Assembly: GCF_000482325.1 (NCBI RefSeq)
Contig: NZ_KI535297.1
Location: forward strand, 248,001 to 312,000
DNA length: 64,000 bases
Reading direction: 5' to 3'
Source of the DNA: Bacillus sp. UNC438CL73TsuS30
Lineage (GTDB): Bacteria; Bacillota; Bacilli; Bacillales; Cytobacillaceae
Below, piece by piece: positions 7,498 to 14,409 of the stretch (the stretch's first letter is position 1; each line of letters starts with the position of its first letter). The notes below the pieces were generated by a model. It did no database searches. It worked only from the letters and a program-made list of their open reading frames with translations, and was not told where the DNA came from. The position numbers and the translations under genes were made by a program.

Positions 7498-8280
7498 ATG
7501 ACGATTATTACGGAATCCAAACTTAGAGCCATGCTGAAAAATGGGATTCCTAATCCTTTCACCCTTGGCGAGGGGGAAAAACTTACCCCTTCCGCAAGGG
7601 ATTTTCTTCGCGAAAGACGGATTGTTGTAAAGCAACAGCACAGGATTAAAAAGGCAGCGTCTGTGGATGAAATGACTGAAAGCCCTTTAATTCCTGTAGG
7701 TGTATCTAACCGGCATGTCCATTTATCATTGGCAGATGTGGAGGCCTTATTTGGAAATGGTTATTTGTTAACACCGTTTCGGGAGTTATCACAGCCGGGG
7801 CAATTTGCTGCCAAAGAGCAGGTGACCTTATTGGGTCCAAAGGGGATTATCCAAAATGTAAGAATTCTCGGACCTGCTAGGGGAGAAACACAGGTGGAAA
7901 TTTCCATAACGGATGGATTTCAATTAGGCGTCCATCCCCCTATCCGCTTATCTGGATCCATTGAAGACACGCCCGGATTAACTCTTGTAGGCCCAAAGGG
8001 ATGTGTGGTTCTGGAAAAAGGGGTAATAGTTGCGAAACGCCATGTTCATCTTTCGCTTGATGAGGCAAAAAAACTCAAGGTGGAGCAGGGTGACCGGCTA
8101 TTGCTTGAAACCGTCGGGGACCGGCGGATTATTTTTTCAGATGTTGTTGTTCGTATCAATCCTACTTATCGCATGGATTTCCATGTCGATCTCGACGAGG
8201 GGAATGCGGCGAGATTAAAAACGGGTGACCTTGTTAAAATCATTGGAAAAAATGATCAGTTTTATTGGCAAGGGAGGTGA
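7498..8280 (+). CDS. pduL: PduL-type phosphate acyltransferase
   Basis: Converts acetyl-CoA and phosphate to acetyl phosphate and recycles CoA inside the compartment. The protein has two PduL repeats with metal-binding histidines in SNRHVHLS (H73, H75) and AKRHVHLS (H182, H184), plus the FAAKEQVTLLGPKG and FQLGVHPPIR segments. The first 60 residues are an extension absent from minimal PduL: an N-terminal helix (ESKLRAMLKNG) and a small module ending LTPSARDFLRERRIVV, a motif also seen in other BMC enzymes such as EutQ-like proteins. It may serve in encapsulation. The phosphate it needs is also the product of PhnX. The ATG lies 3 bases after the shell gene stop. Confidence 0.92.
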   Translation: MTIITESKLRAMLKNGIPNPFTLGEGEKLTPSARDFLRERRIVVKQQHRIKKAASVDEMTESPLIPVGVSNRHVHLSLADVEALFGNGYLLTPFRELSQPGQFAAKEQVTLLGPKGIIQNVRILGPARGETQVEISITDGFQLGVHPPIRLSGSIEDTPGLTLVGPKGCVVLEKGVIVAKRHVHLSLDEAKKLKVEQGDRLLLETVGDRRIIFSDVVVRINPTYRMDFHVDLDEGNAARLKTGDLVKIIGKNDQFYWQGR

Positions 8281-8285
8281 GGAGC

Positions 8286-9104
8286 ATCGATATTCGAGCG
8301 ATGATTGAGTCGGTTGTGAAGGAAGTTGTCCAATCGATGAAAGTTGAAAAGGAAAAAGAGCAGATTGGGAAAGTGTTATTCGTTTTTTGTGATAGTTCGG
8401 CACATGAGCTGTTTGCTGATCAGTTTATTAAATTAAAGAACCATAAAATCGGGTATGATTTGTTATTTTTAGATGGTGAAACCTCTTCCTGGCTGGGGAT
8501 GCAGCGAATTGAATCAAGCGGTTCTGATCGAATTATCGCGGCCGATGAATATTCTCCTGCTGCGATCGAACTGCCGAAGGAATACGATGGAATCGTTATT
8601 CCGGAAATTGATTTGGATAATGCAGCGAGAATCGTAACCGGCTTAAAAGGTACAATTAAGGCTGAATTGATTTTTTCGGCGATTATCTTGGAAAAGTTTC
8701 TTATTGTCGGGGATGACACCCCTGGCATAAAGAGAGCCGACCGCCGCTGTTTAAAAGCACTTTCTTTACCAGGACCTTACCGGAAACGGTTTGAATCCTA
8801 TGTGGAAGGGATGAAGGAGCTAGGTATTGAGTTTTTGCCGCAAATGGAGTTAGCAGATGCGGTTATTGAAAAACTGTGTGATCGGCTGGCAAAGTCGCCA
8901 GCTGCTAAAACGGAAGAAATAAATCATGCAGATGATGGAGGTCTGACCTTCAAGAAAAAACTTCTCACCCCCGAATGGATTAAGGCCCAGCAAGAATTCC
9001 CGAATCATACCCTTACCCTTCCAAAAGGTGTTATTATTTCCCCTTTAGCAAAGGATTTGTTAAAGGAGAAAAAATTGACCATCAAGTATATCGGTAAAGG
9101 ATGA
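8286..9104 (+). CDS. BMC-associated flavoprotein-like protein of unknown function
   Basis: This roughly 272-aa protein is not securely recognised. It begins with an amphipathic helix of encapsulation-peptide type (IRAMIESVVKEVVQSMK) and has an alternating beta/alpha middle with segments such as YDGIVIPEIDLDNAARIVTG, resembling flavoprotein (HFCD-like) folds, and a C-terminus PKGVIISPLAKDLLKEKKL that echoes the PduL N-terminal module. It has a shorter counterpart at 33590-34303 in the second BMC operon. Alignment to that protein puts the start at the ATC codon 8286, which has GGAGGTGAGG just before it; the in-frame TTG 8265 has no ribosome site, and the ATG 8301 would cut the helix. Start choice is therefore tentative. 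Confidence 0.7.
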   Translation: MDIRAMIESVVKEVVQSMKVEKEKEQIGKVLFVFCDSSAHELFADQFIKLKNHKIGYDLLFLDGETSSWLGMQRIESSGSDRIIAADEYSPAAIELPKEYDGIVIPEIDLDNAARIVTGLKGTIKAELIFSAIILEKFLIVGDDTPGIKRADRRCLKALSLPGPYRKRFESYVEGMKELGIEFLPQMELADAVIEKLCDRLAKSPAAKTEEINHADDGGLTFKKKLLTPEWIKAQQEFPNHTLTLPKGVIISPLAKDLLKEKKLTIKYIGKG

Positions 9105-9110
9105 TGTAGA

Positions 9111-9383
9111 GTGCGGCTAGCGAGGGTTGAAGGAAGTATCTGGGCGATTCAAAAGGAAAAGGGAATGGAAAACATCAAACTTCTCATTGTTCAGCCCATT
9201 AATGTGGAAAAACAACCCGAGGGAAATGTCATCATTGCGATGGACCGAATTGGTGCCGGAATTGGTGAATTTGTCATTATTACGCAGGGGACGCCCGCAC
9301 AAAAATTGACGGGCGAAAAATGCGCCCCCATTGATGCAGCGATTGTGGGAATTGTCGATTCCTTAGAAGTGCCTGTGATCTAA
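9111..9383 (+). CDS. BMC-P vertex protein (EutN/CcmL family)
   Basis: This 90-aa protein has the EutN/CcmL pattern: an N-terminal strand RLARVEGSIWAIQ, the central KLLIVQPINVE, VIIAMDRIGAGIGEFVIIT and the ending APIDAAIVGIVDSLEV. These proteins are pentamers that cap the twelve vertices of a microcompartment. It is the only BMC-P in this operon. The GTG start at 9111 lies 6 bases after the previous stop, with GATGTAGAG as a weak ribosome site. Its presence, with two BMC-H genes, supports formation of a closed shell rather than stray shell genes. Confidence 0.93.
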   Translation: MRLARVEGSIWAIQKEKGMENIKLLIVQPINVEKQPEGNVIIAMDRIGAGIGEFVIITQGTPAQKLTGEKCAPIDAAIVGIVDSLEVPVI

Positions 9384-9444
9384 TCAGTTCGTTGAAACTC
9401 AATTTTTTTTAAATGAGAGTCTTTTAAAAAAGGGGGTGGCAAAT

Positions 9445-10791
9445 ATGAGAAACCTTGATTCTGAGCTATTAAGAACGGAAGGAGATATTAATTTATCTCA
9501 AAACCGTAAAGAATGGCAGGAGCGCCATCTAAGTAAAGACACCTTTCAACTTTTAGAAGAAGATTCTGAATATTATCTGCACCAGTCGCTTTCAACCCCT
9601 TGCTTGAATGTGATTGAAAAAAGCTATGGGATTTACCTTGAAGATTGTGAAGGAAGAAAATATATGGATTTCCATGGGAACAGCGTTCACCAGGTTGGCT
9701 ATGGAAATGAGTACGTAATTAAGGCGATAAAGGATCAGTTGGATGTTTTGCCTTTTTCCCCGCGCCGTTATACAAATAAAACTGCGATTCAATTGGCAAA
9801 GAAATTGGTGGAACTTGCTCCGGGACATTTAAATAAAGTACTTTTAGCACCTGGAGGGACTTCTGCCGTAAGTATGGCCTTGAAGCTTGTCCGAAAGGCA
9901 ACCGGAAAGTTTAAAACCATTTCAATGTGGGATTCCTTTCATGGAGCTAGTTTGGATGCAATATCTGTCGGCGGCGAAGCTATTTTTCGCAATGGAATGG
10001 GTCCGCTTATGCCAGGAACCCTCCAGGTGATGCCCTATAATTCCTACAGGTGTTTTTTCGGGGATCGCAATGACAGCCATGAGAAGGGTCTAGATTATCT
10101 TGAGTATGTATTAGAGCGGGAGGGGGATGTTGGGGCGATAATCCTTGAACCAATTAGGTGCACAGATGTACAAATACCACCAAAGGAATATCATCAACGA
10201 TTAAGACAAATTTGTGATACCCACGGAGTATTATTGATTTATGACGAAATACCAACGGCACTGGGTCGAACGGGGAAAATGTTTGCCTTTGAAAATTATG
10301 ATATCGTTCCGGATATTGTCCTGCTTGGAAAAGGGCTTGGGGGCGGTGTATTTCCGATGGCAGCGATGATCGCCCGCGAGGACTTAGATGTTGCCGGTGA
10401 TATTGCTTTAGGACACTTTACACATGAAAAAAGTTCTCTTGGCTGTGCGGCCGCACTCGCCACCCTCCAATATATCGAGGATTTCCGTTTGCTAGAGCAA
10501 GCAAACTCCTTAGGTGAAAATATGAAAACTCGTTTGCTAACCATGCAAAACCGATTTGAACTGATTGGGGATGTCCGCGGAATCGGTTTGCTATATGGGG
10601 TGGAGCTGGTGCTTGACCGAAAGACAAAAGCGAAGGCCATTTCCGAAGCCGAACGAATCATGTATAAATGTATGGAAAAGGGATTAAGCTTTAAGGTATC
10701 GCAGGGGAATGTACTAACACTTGCCCCGCCATTAACCATTACTGAAAAAGAGCTAGAAGAAGCGATGGATATCCTAGAGACATCTTTATAA
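9445..10791 (+). CDS. pbfA: Class III PLP enzyme, probable (R)-1-hydroxy-2-aminoethylphosphonate ammonia-lyase
   Basis: A class III aminotransferase-fold protein of about 448 residues. The PLP lysine is K296 in LLGKGLGGGVFPMAAM and the cofactor aspartate D267 in IYDEIPTALGRTG. The N-terminal TEGDINLSQNRKEW, LHQSLSTPCLNV and the GHFTHEKSSLGCAAALAT segment are features I associate with PbfA, a lyase that turns (R)-1-hydroxy-2-aminoethylphosphonate into phosphonoacetaldehyde and ammonia and is usually found beside PhnW/PhnX. A plain omega-aminotransferase is the alternative. ATG 9445 is preferred to GTG 9436 because GGGGGTGG lies directly upstream. It ends the phosphonate operon and has no evident encapsulation peptide. 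Confidence 0.8.
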   Translation: MRNLDSELLRTEGDINLSQNRKEWQERHLSKDTFQLLEEDSEYYLHQSLSTPCLNVIEKSYGIYLEDCEGRKYMDFHGNSVHQVGYGNEYVIKAIKDQLDVLPFSPRRYTNKTAIQLAKKLVELAPGHLNKVLLAPGGTSAVSMALKLVRKATGKFKTISMWDSFHGASLDAISVGGEAIFRNGMGPLMPGTLQVMPYNSYRCFFGDRNDSHEKGLDYLEYVLEREGDVGAIILEPIRCTDVQIPPKEYHQRLRQICDTHGVLLIYDEIPTALGRTGKMFAFENYDIVPDIVLLGKGLGGGVFPMAAMIAREDLDVAGDIALGHFTHEKSSLGCAAALATLQYIEDFRLLEQANSLGENMKTRLLTMQNRFELIGDVRGIGLLYGVELVLDRKTKAKAISEAERIMYKCMEKGLSFKVSQGNVLTLAPPLTITEKELEEAMDILETSL

Positions 10792-10820
10792 TGGTGCATA
10801 ATAGCGCCCGATTTTATCGA

Positions 10821-10864
10821 AAAAAAGTTGCTGTATTCCCAATCTTGCGGGCAGCAACTTTTTT
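10821..10864 (+). terminator. Terminator of the phosphonate BMC operon
   Basis: AAAAAAGTTGCTG pairs with CAGCAACTTTTTT, a strong stem with a T tail, 30 bases after the PbfA-like gene. It closes the operon that begins at phnX. Confidence 0.88.
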
Positions 10865-10932
10865 ATTTAAAAATGGGGGAGGCCAAGCATAAAAGTATTT
10901 ATTTAGTATGGAAATGGTAATGGCTCTAGTTT

Positions 10933-12597
10933 ATGATTAAGGAAGAATATATTAAGTTTGGGTGGATACATTTGATTCTATTAGACTACATTGTAAATCT
11001 CTCTATTTTTTCACTCATGGTCAGTACACCTTTGGTCATTCGTTCATTTAGTAGTCATCGGTCCCTAAAACAGTTAAGAATTTGGGTGGGGGTCTATGCA
11101 GGGGTCGTTTCCATTCTATTAGTAGCATTATCTATCCATCAGCAAGGGTATTCCTATGATATTCGGTATGCCCCGGTTATTTTGGTTTTTGCCTATCTTG
11201 GTCCAGTAGCTGGCACCATCACCGGCGGCTTCGCCCTGATTGCAAGATTGTTTTCTAGTGGTCACTGGACACCGGCCATTATTGGCTGGATCTTAATCAT
11301 GATAAGCTTCATCATCATTCACTTTTTGTCAAAGCGTCACATGCCTGTGAAAAAATGCCTTTATCTATATGTTACCTACGTTGCCATTTATATTGTCACT
11401 GTGCCGATTATCTTTAATATTTTAAGACATAAACCTCTTTTTCACTTCCAATACCTGCTTTTTGTCTTATTGGGGGTCATTCTTGGGGCATTATTGATTG
11501 AGTCATATGAGCGGCTCCACCGGATTATTATCGAAAAAAAGCAAATGGAGAAAACTTTAGCAGAGAGTGAATCTAATTATCGATTAATTGCAGAAAATAC
11601 TTCTGACCTCATTATGGTAATGAAACGCGACCATTCTGTTCAATATTTTTCACCTTCCCATGAACTTGTTTTGGGATATAAAGGAATCAAGTTAGAAAAA
11701 TTTGAATTATGTAAGTTCATTCACCCTGATGATGTTGGAATGTTTAAAGATACGATTGAGTGGATGTTTGAAAATAAAGAGTCCGTTTCGATGGAATTCC
11801 GCTTTCATCATAAAGACAGTTATTGGATTGAGTTTGAATCTCGATGTATGCCGGTTGAATGTGAAAACAATTCTGTTGAACATATTGTGATTATCAGCCG
11901 GGATATATCTGAACGTAAAAAAGCCGAAGAAATTCTTCTTCAATCTGAAAAACTTTCCATTGTGGGGGAGTTAGCGGCCGGAGTGGCACACGAAATCCGA
12001 AATCCCTTAACAACAATTAAAGGCTTTATACAGCTATATAAAACGGAAAATGGTCCAATTCAGTTTAATGAACTGATTCTTAGTGAATTAGAGCGGATTG
12101 AAACAATAACAAGCGAACTGCTTTCATTGGGGAAACCGCAGGCCATCCAGCTTAAGAAAACAGAATTAAGGAACTTGATTGAAAGTATTCTTGAGCTTTT
12201 GGCACCGCAGGCGTTAATGAATAATATTCAATTAAAATTAACGTTCGAAGATCCAGATTTTCTTATTATTTGTGAGAGAAATCAATTAAAACAGGTATTT
12301 TTGAATCTCTTAAAAAATGCCTTTGAAGCGATGCCGAATGGCGGAGAAATCCATGTTCACTTAAGAAATGGCACTGATGGAACGGTAATTATTTCCGTCC
12401 GCGACGAGGGCTTCGGGATTCCTGAAGAACTGCTGCCGCGCTTAGGTGAGCCTTTTTACACATTAAAGGAAAAAGGGACTGGGCTTGGTTTAATGATCTG
12501 TCACAAGCTCATTAAGCAGCACCATGGAAGAATACATTATCAAAGTAAAATCGGAGAAGGTACACTGGTCGAAATCACGCTTCCTTTAGCTAGCTAA
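10933..12597 (+). CDS. Membrane PAS sensor histidine kinase (5TM LYT-type, sporulation-kinase-like)
   Basis: Five to six N-terminal hydrophobic segments (residues about 10-200) contain YDIRYAPVILVFAYLGPVAG, the 5TM-5TMR_LYT sensor signature. A PAS domain follows (about 210-330), then a HisKA domain with the phosphoacceptor histidine in AAGVAHEIRNPLTTIKG, and an HATPase domain with NLLKNAFEAM, DEGFGIPEELL and GTGLGLMICHKLI. The layout resembles KinB-like kinases of Bacillus. No response regulator gene is adjacent, which fits an orphan phosphorelay kinase. The ATG at 10933 has no clear ribosome site; the in-frame TTG at 10972 follows GGGTGG and gives a more typical N-terminus, so the true start is uncertain. 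Confidence 0.88.
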   Translation: MIKEEYIKFGWIHLILLDYIVNLSIFSLMVSTPLVIRSFSSHRSLKQLRIWVGVYAGVVSILLVALSIHQQGYSYDIRYAPVILVFAYLGPVAGTITGGFALIARLFSSGHWTPAIIGWILIMISFIIIHFLSKRHMPVKKCLYLYVTYVAIYIVTVPIIFNILRHKPLFHFQYLLFVLLGVILGALLIESYERLHRIIIEKKQMEKTLAESESNYRLIAENTSDLIMVMKRDHSVQYFSPSHELVLGYKGIKLEKFELCKFIHPDDVGMFKDTIEWMFENKESVSMEFRFHHKDSYWIEFESRCMPVECENNSVEHIVIISRDISERKKAEEILLQSEKLSIVGELAAGVAHEIRNPLTTIKGFIQLYKTENGPIQFNELILSELERIETITSELLSLGKPQAIQLKKTELRNLIESILELLAPQALMNNIQLKLTFEDPDFLIICERNQLKQVFLNLLKNAFEAMPNGGEIHVHLRNGTDGTVIISVRDEGFGIPEELLPRLGEPFYTLKEKGTGLGLMICHKLIKQHHGRIHYQSKIGEGTLVEITLPLAS

Positions 12598-12657
12598 TGA
12601 AACAATACTTGGAAGTAAATCTCATAAATTGGAGGTACAACCAAAATAGTTTATATA

Positions 12658-12688
12658 AGAGCCAGGAATCCTCCTGGCTCTATTTTTG
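12658..12688 (+). terminator. Terminator after the histidine kinase
   Basis: AGAGCCAGGA-ATCC-TCCTGGCTCT is a perfect hairpin followed by ATTTTTG. Confidence 0.92.
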
Positions 12689-12729
12689 TCCAAAATATGG
12701 TATAATTTTCTGAAAAGGGAGGAGAGAGT

Positions 12730-13212
12730 GTGGAAGAAAAGGTGATCAAAGCGATTCAAGATGATTATCCGGATGATTTTGCCTGGTGTTATGGGTGTGG
12801 CCGTTTAAATGAGGAAGGACACCATTTTCGCACCGGCTGGCAGGGAGACCAGACGGTAACGATTTATACACCTGAAGCAGCCCATTTGGCTCTGCCAGGA
12901 TTTGTTTATGGAGGGATTACTGCCTCTTTGATTGATTGCCATGGGACAGGTTCGGCGGCACTAGCACTACATCGAAAAAATGGTCATGAGGCTGGTGACG
13001 GGGTAGATCCCCCTCGATTTGTAACCGCTTCCTTAAAAGTGGATTTCGTAAAGCCAACTCCGCATGGCGTCCCTTTAAAAGCAGTCGGAACAGTTACTGA
13101 AATTCATCCGAAAAAGTGGAAGGTGGATGCAGAGGTCTTTGCAAATGATGAACTTTGTGCCCGCGGTGAAGTTGTCGCAGTTGTTATGCCAAAAACGTTT
13201 ATAACCAAATAG
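12730..13212 (+). CDS. PaaI-family (hotdog-fold) thioesterase
   Basis: This 160-aa hotdog-fold protein has the N-terminal CYGCGRLNEEGHHF motif, the FVYGGITASLIDCHGTGSA helix that carries the active site in PaaI/YbgC-type acyl-CoA thioesterases, and the core strands KVDFVKPTPHGVPLKAVG. It most likely hydrolyses an acyl-CoA or aryl-CoA; the substrate cannot be inferred. The GTG start follows GGGAGGAGAGAG. It stands alone between two terminators, so it is probably monocistronic. Confidence 0.85.
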   Translation: MEEKVIKAIQDDYPDDFAWCYGCGRLNEEGHHFRTGWQGDQTVTIYTPEAAHLALPGFVYGGITASLIDCHGTGSAALALHRKNGHEAGDGVDPPRFVTASLKVDFVKPTPHGVPLKAVGTVTEIHPKKWKVDAEVFANDELCARGEVVAVVMPKTFITK

Positions 13213-13220
13213 TCTCATTG

Positions 13221-13263
13221 AAAAGCAGTGAACTTCAATTAAGCTGAAATTCACTGCTTTCTT
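13221..13263 (+). terminator. Terminator after the thioesterase
   Basis: AAAGCAGTGAA and TTCACTGCTTT form an 11-bp perfect stem, with a loop of about 17 bases and a short T-rich tail. Confidence 0.8.
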
Positions 13264-13330
13264 ATCGGCTGAAGTGTCCACCCCATATGGACAAAAGAAG
13301 CGAAAAGTCCACGGGCGGTGCCTGTCACTT

Positions 13331-14221
13331 TCACCCAAAATGGGCAATAAGGTTCTCGAGTTGCTGAAGTTCTTTTTCGGCAAAGGGTGATATTTCTGTT
13401 TTTAGGGTTGAAAGGGTACTTTTAATTAAATGTTTGCGTGGTGCTCTTATTTGCATAAGTTCATCTTGAATAAAGTCCAATAATTCAAGATGTTTTTCTT
13501 GATCCCCTTCATTTGGGCAGTGTTTCGTAATCATTTTCTTTAAAGCAGAACTTAATTGAAGCAGTTGGTCTTTTAGCTCCTGTCCATCCTTTTTACATTC
13601 CGGAATCCATTTTGCCAAAAGTTCCGGACTAATTAAATAATCGCCAGATTCCACGACCTCACCGACTATCCCTACCATCCGCTCAACACTATATCGGACA
13701 ACCCGGCTGATATTGGTATTCACGCCATTAGCAAGGTGGTCGAAGTGGATGTTTTGCTGCATAATCCCCATAAACATGATGGCACAATCCATTAGATAAG
13801 CTTTTTTATCCTCACCAAATAAGTCAATAAATCGGTTATAGAGCCAGCGGAGCATGAAAAATTGTCCTCTTTTGAGAAATTCCTTCATTTCCGCATCATT
13901 CGAGAATAATACCTCCTCAAAAAGGGTGAAAAGCCGATTTTTTTTATTTGACCGCATTTGTATTTCCATTTGTTTAATAAAAATTTCAATATCAGCTGGG
14001 TCTTGTCCGATTAGTAACTCATTCCGCTCCCTGTCCATGTTTTTAAAGATGGATTTAAAAATGGCGATTAATAATTCGTTCTTCGAAGAAAAATAATTAT
14101 AGAAGGTTCCTTTCGAAATTCCGCTAAAATCCAAAATATCCTGAATTGATGTTGCTTGGAATCCCTTCTCAATAAATAATTGGTGTGCTTTTTCAATTAC
14201 GTGCTGCTTTCGATCTTTCAT
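13331..14221 (-). CDS. TetR/AcrR-family transcriptional regulator
   Basis: The N-terminal TetR helix-turn-helix is clear: VIEKAHQLFIEKGFQATSIQ and then ISKGTFYNYFSSKNELL. At 296 residues it is longer than the usual 190-220; the additional C-terminal part (from about residue 200) is helical and charged, with no recognised motif. It is divergent from the DHA2 efflux gene at 14410, the standard arrangement for a drug-responsive repressor that controls its own gene and the pump. A perfect 7-bp-arm inverted repeat in the shared region is a likely operator. The ATG is preceded by AAGGTGA. Confidence 0.9.
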   Translation of the reverse strand: MKDRKQHVIEKAHQLFIEKGFQATSIQDILDFSGISKGTFYNYFSSKNELLIAIFKSIFKNMDRERNELLIGQDPADIEIFIKQMEIQMRSNKKNRLFTLFEEVLFSNDAEMKEFLKRGQFFMLRWLYNRFIDLFGEDKKAYLMDCAIMFMGIMQQNIHFDHLANGVNTNISRVVRYSVERMVGIVGEVVESGDYLISPELLAKWIPECKKDGQELKDQLLQLSSALKKMITKHCPNEGDQEKHLELLDFIQDELMQIRAPRKHLIKSTLSTLKTEISPFAEKELQQLENLIAHFG

Positions 14222-14242
14222 CTATATCACCTTAAGTTATAT

Positions 14243-14259
14243 TTATACCCCTGGTATAA
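14243..14259. promoter_or_regulatory. Candidate TetR operator between the regulator and the efflux gene
   Basis: TTATACC-CCT-GGTATAA is a perfect inverted repeat with 7-bp arms and a 3-bp centre, 22 bases upstream of the TetR start codon. A partial copy (CTGGTATATG) lies at the -10 region of the efflux gene near 14338. Position and symmetry fit a TetR dimer site that could control both genes. Confidence 0.6.
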
Positions 14260-14320
14260 TTCTATAGTACATTACTTTCGTTTTTAAAACAAACCAAATA
14301 AAAAACATGAAATTTTCTTG

Positions 14321-14349
14321 TTGCAAAAATTGAACTGCTGGTATATGAT
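14321..14349 (+). promoter_or_regulatory. Sigma-A-type promoter for the DHA2 efflux gene
   Basis: TTGCAA (14321-14326) and TATGAT (14344-14349) are separated by 17 bases. The -10 overlaps a partial copy of the TetR inverted repeat, which would place repressor over the promoter. Confidence 0.65.
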
Positions 14350-14409
14350 ATTGTCTATGTGAAATAGCAGTACAAAAAAATGAACCGTTAGTTTATAGGG
14401 GGTATTACA

